From assembly GCF_002156875.1 (NCBI RefSeq), contig NZ_NCSY01000002.1, positions 124,001-188,000 on the forward strand: a stretch of DNA of 64,000 nt, read 5' to 3'. This document shows positions 11,996-21,046 of the stretch, piece after piece. The stretch is from Bacillus sp. EAC (GTDB lineage: Bacteria; Bacillota; Bacilli; Bacillales; Bacillaceae_G). Both the position numbers and the translations under genes were made by a program. Below the pieces are notes generated by a model. The model did not search any database. It was not told where the DNA came from and saw only the letters and a program-made list of their open reading frames with translations. The stretch's first letter is position 1, and each line of letters starts with the position of its first letter.

Positions 11996-12080
11996 TACAA
12001 AATAATGTTGATTTCCGTTACAGGATGCTCCCTTTCCGTGGGGTGTGAGCTGAGCCTGCGGGGTCTTACCCTTCTCGATT
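11996..12080. repeat. degenerate copy of a GC-rich Bacillaceae interspersed repeat
   Basis: A GC-rich patch (GTTGATTTCCGTTACAGG, CTTTCCGTGGGGTGTGAGC, CCTGCGGGGTCTTACCC) between the glutaredoxin-like gene and rpoN, in strong contrast to the AT-rich surroundings. From memory of Bacillus genomes this wording (TTGATTTCCGTT..., CTTTCCG[CT]GGGG..., CCTGCGGGGTCT) belongs to a longer palindromic intergenic repeat; this copy looks internally shortened. No coding potential with a ribosome site is seen. Confidence 0.55.
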
Positions 12081-12091
12081 AACTCGAGCCT

Positions 12092-13396
12092 TTAACTAAA
12101 GCGCTTTCGTTTTGATGAACCTGGTATCCTAAGTATATCTCTATATTTAGCAACTGTACGTCTCGAAATTTCAACTCCATGTTTATCTGCTAGTAATTGG
12201 ACTAGTTTTTGATCAGATAAAGGTTTTTCCTTATTTTCTTCGTCCACAAGTTGCTTAATGAATACTTGCACACTCGTTGAAGCAAGCTCTTCTCCGTCCG
12301 CATTTACACCTTGATGGAAAAAACTCTTCATTTCATATAAACCAAATGGAGTCTGTACATATTTATTTTTACAGGTACGACTTATGGTAGATTCATGAAG
12401 TGACAACTCTTCAGCAATTTCCTTTAATGTAAGTGTCTTTAAGTGAGCAGGACCATTTTCAAAGAAAGCGATTTGTTTACGGAGTATGCAATTCATCACT
12501 GCCAACATTGTCGATTTTCTTTCCTCTAAACTTTTCATTAACCAGTTCACTTGAGCATTTTTATCTTTTAAATATGCTGAAACTTCTTTCTCATGTTGAC
12601 CTTTTAAAATAGATGAATATTCACTAAGAACTTTTAGCCTTGGCATAATTTTATTGTTAATTAATACAACAAATTCTTCCCCAATTTTTTCAACTGATAA
12701 GTCTGGAGCCACGTAGTTAACTTGATCCTGAAAATAGTTTAATCCGGGTCTAGGTTGAAGAGTTAAAATTAAATCAATTTCTCTTTGTAAATCCGGCAAA
12801 CTAATCTTTAGTTTTTTTGCAATGTCTTTCCAGTTTTTATTAACGAATAAGTCAAAGTAATCCGTTATGACAAATTCAGCAATAGTCGTATCACGTTCGA
12901 GACCTTTTAATTGAATAAGCAAGCTTTCTTTAACCGATCTAGCTCCTACTCCGGCAGGCTCGAAACGCTGTAATATGTCGATACATATCTGTAATTGTAC
13001 AATAGAAACATTTAACTCTCGAACTAACTCTTCACCTGTTTCCATTAAAAATCCATTTTTGTCTAAATTATATATTAAGTATTTAATTATCCTGATTTCG
13101 TCATGATCTAATTTCAACTCATTTAGCTGACTAATAAGTTCTTCCTGTAAACTTTCCGTCTTCCGAGTATACAGTTCCATACCATGATCGTGAGAAGTAG
13201 TTTGTTGTTTACTGATTTTAGATGTCGAGTATTCATTATATGGAGTTTCAACCTCTATTAATGGGTTTTCTAACGATTGCTCGAATAAAAAATCAGTAAG
13301 TTCTTGGGCATTATATTGAAGCATTGTAATGGCTTGTCGGAGTTCTTGAGTCATCGCAAGTTTCAATGATTGTTTTTGAATTAAATTCATTTCCAT
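12092..13396 (-). CDS. rpoN: RNA polymerase sigma-54 factor (SigL)
   Basis: 434 residues. The N-terminal activator-interacting region is Gln/Leu-rich (LKLAMTQELRQAITMLQYNAQELTDFL). A core-binding domain follows at about 90-270. The helix-turn-helix region contains LKEIAEELSLHESTISRTCKNKYVQTPFG, and the RpoN box SRRTVAKYRDILRIP is near residue 415. It recognises -24/-12 promoters and needs an ATP-using activator. The neighbouring LevR-type activator and the two -24/-12 promoters at 20714 and 23199 give an immediate local use. Start supported by AAGGGAGTG. Confidence 0.95.
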   Translation of the reverse strand: MEMNLIQKQSLKLAMTQELRQAITMLQYNAQELTDFLFEQSLENPLIEVETPYNEYSTSKISKQQTTSHDHGMELYTRKTESLQEELISQLNELKLDHDEIRIIKYLIYNLDKNGFLMETGEELVRELNVSIVQLQICIDILQRFEPAGVGARSVKESLLIQLKGLERDTTIAEFVITDYFDLFVNKNWKDIAKKLKISLPDLQREIDLILTLQPRPGLNYFQDQVNYVAPDLSVEKIGEEFVVLINNKIMPRLKVLSEYSSILKGQHEKEVSAYLKDKNAQVNWLMKSLEERKSTMLAVMNCILRKQIAFFENGPAHLKTLTLKEIAEELSLHESTISRTCKNKYVQTPFGLYEMKSFFHQGVNADGEELASTSVQVFIKQLVDEENKEKPLSDQKLVQLLADKHGVEISRRTVAKYRDILRIPGSSKRKRFS

Positions 13397-13450
13397 ACTA
13401 CTTCACTCCCTTAATACTATTTTACTCGATATTTAACTTTTTCATAGTAC

Positions 13451-13508
13451 TTGACGAATTGTTTCAATATTAAAATATAGTGAAAACGTTTTCTAATTCC
13501 TGTATAGT
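13451..13508 (+). promoter_or_regulatory. levR-like gene promoter region with cre site
   Basis: TGAAAACGTTTTCT at 13481-13494 matches the CcpA cre consensus TGWNANCGNTNWCA except the last base. TTGACG (13451-13456) with TATAGT (13476-13481, 19-nt spacer) would place cre at the start site; a second TATAGT is at 13503-13508. CcpA repression of the activator gene is inferred. Confidence 0.55.
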
Positions 13509-13543
13509 AAAGATATACAAGTCTTTATTACAGGTGGGCTACT

Positions 13544-16258
13544 ATGAATAGAAAGAACCAAATTTATGATGTTTTTGTCCAACAAAGTAATGAAAATGGA
13601 TATACTGCAAACGACATTGCATTAAAGTTGAATTTAGACCGTGCAAATGTAAGTAGTGACTTAAATAAATTAGTTAAAGAAGGTCTTCTAGAGAAAACAA
13701 ATACTAGACCAGTTCTATTTAAATTACAATCGAATAGTAGTCTAGTTTATCTTCAGTCGGATAAAAAAGATTCAATCAATCCGATTTCTTCTGATTATAA
13801 GTATGAATATTTTTATGAAGAAAATATTAGTTTGAGGCCAGCAATCGAGAAAGCAAGGTCTGCTATACTGTATCCTCCAAATGGAATGCATACTTTAATT
13901 TTAGGTGAAACAGGTGTTGGTAAATCTGCCTTTGCGGCTAGAATGCATGATTTTGCAATTCGATCAACTATTTTGGGTAAAGACTCTCCATTTATCATTT
14001 TTAACTGTGCAGATTATGCTAATAATCCACAACTTTTACTAGGTCAGCTTTTTGGTGTTAGAAAAGGTGCATATACAGGTGCAACTGAACAGAAAGGTTT
14101 ATTAGAAAAAGCAAATAACGGTATTTTGTTTCTAGATGAGGTTCATCGTCTAACTCCTGAAGGGCAAGAAATGTTATTCACATTTATCGATTACCAGTTG
14201 TATAGACGACTAGGAGAGACTGAGAATGAGCGAACTTCCAATGTTCTAATCATATCAGCAACAACAGAGGACCCTGAATCAACATTATTATCTACCTTCA
14301 CTCGTCGAATTCCTATGGTAATAAAATTACCAGCATTACGAGATCGTACGTATGAGGAAAGATATACTCTTATTAAGCGTTTTTTTACAGAAGAGAGTTT
14401 ACGACTTGGAAAAGAAATTGTTGTAAGTGCGAATACGATTCGTTCATTTCTTTTCTATCCATGTCAAAACAACATCGGTCAACTTAAAGCCGATATTCAA
14501 TTAGCTTGCGCGAAAGCTTACGCTGACTATATTACGAATCAACATGATAAAATCCGTATTTATAGTACTGACTTAAATTGGTATGTAAAGGAAGGCTTGT
14601 TTATTGAGAAAAAAGTGAAGCATTCCATTACACTTTTAAATGAGCATTTTGAATTCTCACCTACAAAAGGAATCATTAGTAATCCGCAAATGGATGATAC
14701 TGATACAATTTATGATCGAATTGATACGAAATATGAGGAATTAAAACAACGTGGTGTAGCACAGGATGAATTAACTTTACTAATGGAAAATGATATTGAA
14801 AGTTATTATACACATTATTTAACTTCAATTAATCGAAAATTATCTAGTAAAGAAAATATCCAAAAAATAATGCGGCCTGAAATAGTAACATTAAGTGAAA
14901 AAGTATTAAAATTGGCTGAAGAGAAATTAAATAAGAAGTTTAATGAGAAAATACTTGTAGCACTTAGTTTGCACATCCAAACGTTATTACAACGTATTCA
15001 GTCAAACAAGAAAATATATCATCCGAATATTACTCAAATTCGAGAACAATATAAAAATGAATTTTCTATTTCCATTGAGTGCGTGAAAATGATTGAAGAT
15101 TTTTCAAATGTATCGATCCCATTCGATGAAGTAGCGTTTATTACAATGTTTTTTGTATATGGAAATGAGAATTTTAAAGAGATAAATTCAAATGTGAAAG
15201 TAATAGTGTTAGCACATGGGAATGGCATTGCTAGAGAAATGGCAAATGTAACAAATGAGTTGTTAGAAAACGAGGAAGTAATTGGAATTGATATGCCATT
15301 AAGTGAACAACCTCAGGAATTTTTAAATCGTGTAAAAGAATATATTAAATCTTTAGGGAAGTTAAATGGTATTCTTTTATGCATCGATATGGGGTCATTA
15401 TCATATATAGGCGATATTATTGAATCAGAGTTAGCAATCCCTGTTCGTGTCATTCAAATGGTAAGTACAGCACATGTTATTGAAGCATCTCGGAAAGCAA
15501 CTTTAGGTTACAGTTTAGACGAGCTTTATCAAGATGTTAGAAACCTTACTACATTTTTTATTAATTCTCATTCAAATAAAAAGAAACAATTGGAATTTAA
15601 TCGTTCTGTTATCTTAACTGCGTGTTTGACTGGTCAAGGAAGTGCAATAGCCATTAAAAATATACTAGCGAACAACTTGGTCTATGATAAAGAGATGTTA
15701 GAAATTGTTCCAATTAGCCTCTTAAATAAAGATGAATTACAAAAAATGTTAAAAGACATTTCAAAAGAACGAAATATAGTTTGTATCGTTTCAAATTTTG
15801 ATATAGATGTTCCATACAATACATTCCATTTACAGGATGTACTAAATATGAAAGCAACAAAAAAGATCCAAGGGTTAATAACATACGAAGAAACTTATTT
15901 AAAAATGGCAGACACCTTGCAAGAAACAATATCGTTAAAAAATGCAAAAAATGTCATTAATGTCATTCGTCGTTCATTAAATGATATCCAAGTTCAAACA
16001 GGAAGATTTTTTAAAAACGAAGATTTAATGGGGATCGTGCTCCATATGAGTTGTATGATTAATCGTATTCAAAACGAGGAACCACTAACACTTTTTAAAA
16101 ATAAAGAAGATAAAATCAATACCCACTACATGCTTTACTTAAAAATGAAAAAAATACTCCAACAAATCGAAGAAGCATGTGATATTATCATCCCCGATGA
16201 TGAAATATGCTATTTATTAGAGTTTTATTCTCGAAATGAAGTAGCTGCAACGGAATAA
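13544..16258 (+). CDS. LevR-type sigma-54-dependent PTS-regulated activator
   Basis: 904 residues with the full LevR layout. N-terminal winged helix (about 1-60); AAA+ domain (about 95-340) with Walker A GETGVGKS near 120, GAYTGA near 174 in place of GAFTGA, and GILFLDEVH as Walker B; a first PRD around LSLHIQTLLQRI (about 473); an EIIA-Man-like domain beginning VKVIVLAHGNG (His about 557); an EIIB-like domain with ACLTGQGSA (Cys about 693); and a C-terminal PRD around LHMSCMINRI (about 832). It activates sigma-54 RNA polymerase and is controlled by phosphorylation from HPr and PTS components. It is divergent from rpoN and converges on the chb operon, its likely target. Confidence 0.93.
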   Translation: MNRKNQIYDVFVQQSNENGYTANDIALKLNLDRANVSSDLNKLVKEGLLEKTNTRPVLFKLQSNSSLVYLQSDKKDSINPISSDYKYEYFYEENISLRPAIEKARSAILYPPNGMHTLILGETGVGKSAFAARMHDFAIRSTILGKDSPFIIFNCADYANNPQLLLGQLFGVRKGAYTGATEQKGLLEKANNGILFLDEVHRLTPEGQEMLFTFIDYQLYRRLGETENERTSNVLIISATTEDPESTLLSTFTRRIPMVIKLPALRDRTYEERYTLIKRFFTEESLRLGKEIVVSANTIRSFLFYPCQNNIGQLKADIQLACAKAYADYITNQHDKIRIYSTDLNWYVKEGLFIEKKVKHSITLLNEHFEFSPTKGIISNPQMDDTDTIYDRIDTKYEELKQRGVAQDELTLLMENDIESYYTHYLTSINRKLSSKENIQKIMRPEIVTLSEKVLKLAEEKLNKKFNEKILVALSLHIQTLLQRIQSNKKIYHPNITQIREQYKNEFSISIECVKMIEDFSNVSIPFDEVAFITMFFVYGNENFKEINSNVKVIVLAHGNGIAREMANVTNELLENEEVIGIDMPLSEQPQEFLNRVKEYIKSLGKLNGILLCIDMGSLSYIGDIIESELAIPVRVIQMVSTAHVIEASRKATLGYSLDELYQDVRNLTTFFINSHSNKKKQLEFNRSVILTACLTGQGSAIAIKNILANNLVYDKEMLEIVPISLLNKDELQKMLKDISKERNIVCIVSNFDIDVPYNTFHLQDVLNMKATKKIQGLITYEETYLKMADTLQETISLKNAKNVINVIRRSLNDIQVQTGRFFKNEDLMGIVLHMSCMINRIQNEEPLTLFKNKEDKINTHYMLYLKMKKILQQIEEACDIIIPDDEICYLLEFYSRNEVAATE

Positions 16259-16263
16259 ATGAG

Positions 16264-16294
16264 TAAGAGCCATCTCTTTTAGAGAATGGCTCTT
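16264..16294. terminator. bidirectional terminator between the activator gene and chbG
   Basis: AAGAGCCAT ... ATGGCTCTT with a T-run after it on the plus strand, located between two convergent genes. Confidence 0.8.
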
Positions 16295-16306
16295 TTTACT
16301 TTTTTC

Positions 16307-17023
16307 TTAATATTTTACTAGTTCGATACCCTCTGGTAATTTAGCAGTTGTTAATATGTCTAATTCTGTTAGTCTTTCAAAACAATAAGACGTTCCATTT
16401 TTCAAATCATTATCTACTAACGCAGGGTGTACCATGATTTCAATTGTTTCCGCACCTGGATTAAAGCGTTCTTTAATTGTCTCAAAATAATCGACTGGGA
16501 TATCGTTACCATAGAAATCTGTTAAAAGTTGATCAGAGAAAGGCGTAATTCCATCAATAATATGTTTTTCAGAAATTCGAACAGGTAAATTATATTTTTG
16601 GGATAATTTCGCAATAATTGGTTGTAGAATTGGTATCATATGCATATGGTGATGGCTATCTAAATGCGTTGGATTTAAACCGAACGATAAAAACCGTTGG
16701 ATTTGAGCATCCCATTCATTTTCCACTTCTTCAATTTTAACATTTGGATTTGAATACCAAAATGTTTGCTTATGAAAAGAGCCATTCTCATCAACAATTG
16801 TTTCTAACCCTCCTGATAAAGGCTTCCCTGCAGTTAATACTAAATGTACCCCTAAACCTAAAGTAGGATTCTTTTTGGCTAATTCAACTCCATGCTCAAC
16901 AGCATACATATTCATCATCATTGTTGCTGAATTAACAATCCCTTGTAAATGAGCCTCTATTATGCCGTAATTAACTCCTTTTGAATATCCAAAATCGTCA
17001 GCGTTAACTATTATTTTCGCCAT
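16307..17023 (-). CDS. chbG: ChbG/YdjC-family carbohydrate deacetylase
   Basis: 238 residues. The metal site is visible: IIVNADDFGYSKGVNYGI at the N-terminus (Asp pair), LGVHLVLTAGKPL (His about 60) and THLDSHHHMHMIPIL (His cluster about 125). In E. coli ChbG removes one acetyl group from diacetylchitobiose 6-phosphate so that ChbF can cleave it. Here it is the last gene of an operon whose order chbB-C-A-F-G equals that of E. coli without chbR, which strongly supports the same role. Start supported by GAAGGAGTATAAGAT. Confidence 0.9.
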   Translation of the reverse strand: MAKIIVNADDFGYSKGVNYGIIEAHLQGIVNSATMMMNMYAVEHGVELAKKNPTLGLGVHLVLTAGKPLSGGLETIVDENGSFHKQTFWYSNPNVKIEEVENEWDAQIQRFLSFGLNPTHLDSHHHMHMIPILQPIIAKLSQKYNLPVRISEKHIIDGITPFSDQLLTDFYGNDIPVDYFETIKERFNPGAETIEIMVHPALVDNDLKNGTSYCFERLTELDILTTAKLPEGIELVKY

Positions 17024-17108
17024 ATCTTATACTCCTTCTATATATTAGGTTAAAAAAGGGATGCTACTCTTTGAGTTACATCCCTTTTAAATAAATTAGT
17101 ATTTAATC

Positions 17109-18446
17109 TTAATTTGCTGTTACTTTTTCATTTTTAAAAAATTGCGGTAAGTATTCTCTATGAGCTTCTAACATCTCATCTAAAATTTCTTTTGCTAGAT
17201 TATCTGAACCAACTAATGGATTAATGCACATTGCTAGTAATGCTGTTTTATAATCACCTGTCACACCTGCTTCAGCAGCAACACGTTCAAAAGATTTTAT
17301 TTGTTGAACTAGTCCACGAGCAGCAATTGGTAAATCCCCCATCGTAAGTGGCTTAGGACCATCTTTTGTAATTACAGCACTTACTTCAACAGCACAGTCA
17401 TCAGGGATAGAGGCAATTGCACCATTGTTCATTGTATTAACTGGTTGAATATCGCCTTTATTATTATATAGAGAAGAAATTAAGCGACATGCTGCATCAC
17501 TATAATAGGCTCCTCCACGTTTTTCTAATTGAGGTGGCTTAATTGTTAAATTCGGGTCTTTATACAGTTCAAATAACGCATCTTCTAATTTTTTTACAAC
17601 CTCAGCACGAGTTCCATCTTTCTTCGCAGCTTCTAATTCTTCTTCTAACATTACCTTAGATTGATAGTAGTAACGGTGATAAGGGCATGGAATTGCTCCA
17701 AGTGCTTCAATGAAATCAGGATTCCAATCCATTGCTTTAATATTTTGCATAGTCATACTTTCAGATGGACGAGCAAATTCACTTATTACGCGACTTGTAA
17801 CATCTTCACCATCTAATAAAACCTTTGTTCCATATACCATATGGTTTAATCCCATAAAATCAATGTGAACACGTTCAGGCTCTACACCTAATCCTTTTGC
17901 AATATTCATATGAATATGAATTGGAACATTACATAAACCAACAACTTTACGGAAGTTAGTGTATCGTAAAATTGCTTCTGTTAAGATACCAGTTGGATTT
18001 GTAAAATTCACTAACCAACCATTAGGACAAAGTTCTTCCATATCTTTAACAATATCTAAAATTACTGGGATCGTGCGAAGTGCCTTGAATAGACCACCAG
18101 GACCGTTTGTTTCCTGCCCAATTACTCCATATTTTAAAGGAATACGCTCATCTTTCATTCGAGCCTCTAATAAGCCTACTCGGAATTGCGTAGTAACAAA
18201 ATCAGCATCTTTAAGAGCTGCACGGCGATCAAGAGTTAAATGAATCTCCATAGGAACTCCTGCTTTCTCTACCATTCGCTTAGCAAGGTTCCCTACAATT
18301 TCAAGTTTTTCTTTTCCAGCTTCAATATCAACTAACCATAATTCTCTTACAGGTAGCTCATCATAACGTTTAATAAACCCTTCAATTAACTCTGGGGTAT
18401 AACTTGAACCGCCACCGATTGTTGCTATTTTAATTCCTTTACTCAT
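17109..18446 (-). CDS. chbF: GH4 6-phospho-beta-glucosidase (ChbF/CelF/LicH type)
   Basis: 445 residues, NAD+- and Mn2+-dependent glycosidase of family GH4. The Rossmann start is IKIATIGGGSSYTPELIEGF; the metal Cys and His of the family are seen in VVGLCNVPIHIH and FMGLNHMVYG. The GH4 Asn is in NFTNPTG. It hydrolyses phosphorylated beta-disaccharides produced by PTS uptake (cellobiose-6P or deacetylated chitobiose-6P). A GTG three codons upstream is possible, but AAGGAG is correctly spaced only for the ATG of MSKGIK. A perfect 13-bp hairpin lies ahead of it. Confidence 0.93.
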   Translation of the reverse strand: MSKGIKIATIGGGSSYTPELIEGFIKRYDELPVRELWLVDIEAGKEKLEIVGNLAKRMVEKAGVPMEIHLTLDRRAALKDADFVTTQFRVGLLEARMKDERIPLKYGVIGQETNGPGGLFKALRTIPVILDIVKDMEELCPNGWLVNFTNPTGILTEAILRYTNFRKVVGLCNVPIHIHMNIAKGLGVEPERVHIDFMGLNHMVYGTKVLLDGEDVTSRVISEFARPSESMTMQNIKAMDWNPDFIEALGAIPCPYHRYYYQSKVMLEEELEAAKKDGTRAEVVKKLEDALFELYKDPNLTIKPPQLEKRGGAYYSDAACRLISSLYNNKGDIQPVNTMNNGAIASIPDDCAVEVSAVITKDGPKPLTMGDLPIAARGLVQQIKSFERVAAEAGVTGDYKTALLAMCINPLVGSDNLAKEILDEMLEAHREYLPQFFKNEKVTAN

Positions 18447-18522
18447 CTTCTCCACTCCTTATCCTCTATTTAGTAACATTAGCTCCATTACCTGAGACCT
18501 AGTGTTCTATACAAGATTTAGT

Positions 18523-18559
18523 AAGAAAAGTAGTTAAAACTCTAAAACTACTTTTCTTT
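18523..18559 (-). other. perfect hairpin between chbA and chbF
   Basis: 13-bp arms AAGAAAAGTAGTT / AACTACTTTTCTT, 11-nt loop, in the 126-bp gap inside the operon. The tail is not a clear U-run, so it is either a weak internal terminator or an RNA-stability element that sets different levels for the PTS genes and the enzymes. Confidence 0.5.
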
Positions 18560-18572
18560 CATACTTATTCAG

Positions 18573-18893
18573 TTATTTATCTAATTTTTCATGTAAGTAT
18601 ATAATTTCTGTCACTAAATCTCTCATTGTTAAGGCATTCATCAAGTGATCTTGTGCATGGATTAATAGGATGCTTAATTCCACTTTCTCGCCTCGTGCTT
18701 CACCTTGAATTAATGAAGTTTGTGCGTGATGAGCATGATTTAATTCTATTTTTGCCTCATCAATCTTACTATTTGCTTCGTCTAATTTCCCTTCACGAGC
18801 AGCTTGCATCGCTTCCATTAATGAACTTTTTGCATTACCTGCGTGTAAGATTAATTGAAATGCTGTCTGCTCAACAGTCACTAAAGTACTCAT
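18573..18893 (-). CDS. chbA: PTS lactose/cellobiose-family EIIA (chitobiose)
   Basis: 106 residues, the full EIIA-Lac length, three-helix bundle. The phosphorylated His lies in LNHAHHAQTSLIQGEARG (about 73-76) and the conserved LLIHAQDHLMNALTMRDL follows. It passes phosphate from HPr to the EIIB Cys. Order B-C-A matches the E. coli chb operon. It is about 64% identical by eye to the paralogue at 21047-21367. Confidence 0.93.
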   Translation of the reverse strand: MSTLVTVEQTAFQLILHAGNAKSSLMEAMQAAREGKLDEANSKIDEAKIELNHAHHAQTSLIQGEARGEKVELSILLIHAQDHLMNALTMRDLVTEIIYLHEKLDK

Positions 18894-18916
18894 TTAATAT
18901 CCCCCTCAGATCGCCA

Positions 18917-20272
18917 TTACATAGCAACGTTGTTATTGTTAGCTGCCTCTTTTAATTTTTTTGCATCTATTCTCTCTTGCATAGCTACGAATGGCAAGTA
19001 AATTACTACTGAAATTACTAAGTTTATTGCTGCTAAAGCTGCTCCAGTCCAATGTCCACCAGTTGATAACCATCCGCCTAAAATTGCTGGTGTTACCCAT
19101 GGTATATTTGTCGTCACCGGATGAACAAGTCCCCATGAAATTGATAAATATGATGTGATTGTTAATACAATTGGTGTACCAATAAAAGGTATTAACCACA
19201 ATGGATTTAACACGATTGGCATTCCGAAAAGAATAGGTTCATTAATTTGGAAAATACCTGGAGCCCCACCTAAAGCAATCATTTGTTTATTACGTTTTCT
19301 ATTTACTAAGATCATTGAAATAATTAATCCAAGTGTAGCACCCGACCCACCTAAGAATACGAATGCATCGAAGAATGGACCAGCCATTACATTATATTCA
19401 CTCCATTTACTTACGCCTTTTGCCGCTAAATCAATATTTTCATTACCTAAAGCAGTAAATAACGGTGTTGTAATTCCACCTAAAATATTTGGTCCGTGTA
19501 AACCAAGTACCCAGAAGAAATGAATGAAGAATGCAATTCCTATAGCAAATGGTAAAGAATCAGCTGCATTTGTTAATGGTTTTACAAGCACTGAGTTTAA
19601 CCAATCATTGAAATAAACTCCATCTGAAAGATACAATCTAAATAATAATCCGACTAGAGCAATAATGAAAATTGTTAACATACCTGGAAGTAATTTTGCA
19701 AACGCTTTAGAAACTGCAGGTGGAACACCATCCGGCAATTTAATTATTAATTGTTTTACTTTAGTTAAACGAACAAATATTTCAGTAGCGACAATCGCCA
19801 CGATTATACCAGTAAACAACGCTGTAGAGTTAGTGTAGCTCCAATTTACTAATCCCCAAGCTCCGCCTGTTGCCGTATCACCATTTTCTAATGTTACTGA
19901 AACAGCTTTTAATGATTGAGGTACTAAAACAAAATATGATGCTAATGCAACAAGCATCGCTTCAAACCCTTCGTCACCATAAGAACGCGCTAGTTTATTT
20001 GCAATACCTACGACTGCAAAGACTGTCATAAATGCGAAAGTTCCCCACCAAATATCGCTGCCTAAAGTTTTCCAGTTCAATCCAAAAACTGCTTCCATCA
20101 ATTTGTCGTAGCCTTTAATAGCGCCACCTAAGTTGTTGAATAATACAGCGAACGAACCTACCATCGTTATGGCAATCATACCGATTAATGCATCACGAAT
20201 TGCTAATAAATGACGTTGGCTACCAATTTTTGCTGCAGTTGGCATTATATACTTTTCTACGAAATTCATCAT
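18917..20272 (-). CDS. chbC: PTS lactose/cellobiose-family EIIC permease (chitobiose)
   Basis: 451 residues and about ten membrane segments. It begins FVEKYIMPTAAKIGSQRHL like other cellobiose/chitobiose EIIC proteins. The family signatures HGPNILGGI and FQINEPILFGMPIVLNPL (the sugar-site glutamate of NEP) are present. It moves the disaccharide inward while it is phosphorylated by ChbB. It is very similar along its whole length to the second EIIC at 21393-22748. Confidence 0.95.
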   Translation of the reverse strand: MMNFVEKYIMPTAAKIGSQRHLLAIRDALIGMIAITMVGSFAVLFNNLGGAIKGYDKLMEAVFGLNWKTLGSDIWWGTFAFMTVFAVVGIANKLARSYGDEGFEAMLVALASYFVLVPQSLKAVSVTLENGDTATGGAWGLVNWSYTNSTALFTGIIVAIVATEIFVRLTKVKQLIIKLPDGVPPAVSKAFAKLLPGMLTIFIIALVGLLFRLYLSDGVYFNDWLNSVLVKPLTNAADSLPFAIGIAFFIHFFWVLGLHGPNILGGITTPLFTALGNENIDLAAKGVSKWSEYNVMAGPFFDAFVFLGGSGATLGLIISMILVNRKRNKQMIALGGAPGIFQINEPILFGMPIVLNPLWLIPFIGTPIVLTITSYLSISWGLVHPVTTNIPWVTPAILGGWLSTGGHWTGAALAAINLVISVVIYLPFVAMQERIDAKKLKEAANNNNVAM

Positions 20273-20298
20273 TTTTTAGTCGACTCCTTTAAAAAAAG

Positions 20299-20601
20299 TT
20301 ATTTTTTTAGACTAAGTGCTAATTCTAATACGGCTTCACCATTCATTAACCCGTAATGAACTGGATTGATTACATCTACTGGAATCCCTTTTGGCTCAGC
20401 GACTTTTTTCATTTCAGCTGCTAAATATCTTACTTGTGGTCCAAGTAATAGCACGTCTGCTTGATCTAAATTATCTTTTGCAGCATCACCAGACACAGCC
20501 CAAATTTTCACATCAATTCCTTTTTCTTTTGCTGCATTTTCCATTTTTGTTACTAGTAAACTAGTAGACATTCCTGCTGAACAAGCTAATAAAATATTCA
20601 T
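20299..20601 (-). CDS. chbB: PTS lactose/cellobiose-family EIIB (chitobiose)
   Basis: 100 residues. The phosphorylated Cys is residue 7 in [15 protein letters not shown]; the P-loop-like turn and the later [15 protein letters not shown] are typical of EIIB-Lac. The frame is open further upstream, but ATG at 20601 has AGGAGG at 7 nt and gives the exact family length. It is the first gene of the operon, about 110 nt downstream of a sigma-54 promoter. Confidence 0.95.
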   Translation of the reverse strand: MNILLACSAGMSTSLLVTKMENAAKEKGIDVKIWAVSGDAAKDNLDQADVLLLGPQVRYLAAEMKKVAEPKGIPVDVINPVHYGLMNGEAVLELALSLKK

Positions 20602-20627
20602 TTTAAATCCTCCTATAGTTAAATAAA

Positions 20628-20641
20628 TTGTAGCGCTTTCA
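20628..20641 (-). promoter_or_regulatory. cre-like site in the chb leader
   Basis: TGAAAGCGCTACAA on the minus strand: matches TGWAANCGNTNNCA at all but one position. The paralogous operon has TGTAAGCGTTGCAA at the equivalent place with the same single deviation, which supports use by CcpA. Confidence 0.55.
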
Positions 20642-20713
20642 AATAAAGATAAATCACTAACCCAATGTCTTTTAAACAAAAAAAACAATTTTATGTTTGT
20701 ACATTCTTTTATA

Positions 20714-20731
20714 TTGCAAATGGCGTGCCAA
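20714..20731 (-). promoter_or_regulatory. sigma-54 (-24/-12) promoter of the chb operon
   Basis: Minus strand TTGGCACGCCATTTGCAA: GG and GC elements at the canonical spacing, matching consensus TGGCAC-N5-TTGCA. The start site would be about 110 nt before chbB. Confidence 0.9.
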
Positions 20732-20846
20732 GTTTTATAAATAGTTTAAAAAATGATGAAATTAAATTATAGAAGCCTTATGTACCAACTTTTCGATTAA
20801 GATAACTATTTTTTTAAGTGTAAATCTAAATATCATCATATTAAAG

Positions 20847-20951
20847 TAGTGTGTTACTATTTCAAGTGAAAGTTTTCTAAATATAATATTAGTGTGTAAA
20901 ATACTTTTTAGTGTGTCGAACCCAAAACACACTAAGAGATTTAGTGTTTTA
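20847..20951. promoter_or_regulatory. cluster of TAGTGTGT repeats, probable enhancer for the LevR-type activator
   Basis: TAGTGTGTTA at 20847, TAGTGTGTAAA at 20890, TAGTGTGTCGAA at 20909, an inverted copy AAACACACTA ending at 20934, and TAGTGTTTTA at 20942. They lie 115-235 bp upstream of the -24/-12 promoter, where sigma-54 activators bind. The neighbouring paralogous operon has a similar cluster. Confidence 0.65.
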
Positions 20952-21000
20952 TTATTATTTGATACGAATCTATATATAAATTATACACTTCCAAAAATAA

Positions 21001-21031
21001 AAGGTGGTATAGCTTTAAGCTATACCACCTT
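21001..21031 (-). terminator. terminator of the second PTS operon
   Basis: Perfect 15-bp stem AAGGTGGTATAGCTT / AAGCTATACCACCTT with a single-base centre, followed on the minus strand by TTATTTTTGG. It separates the second PTS operon from the enhancer of the first. Confidence 0.9.
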
Positions 21032-21046
21032 CTTAGTAATTTCTTA

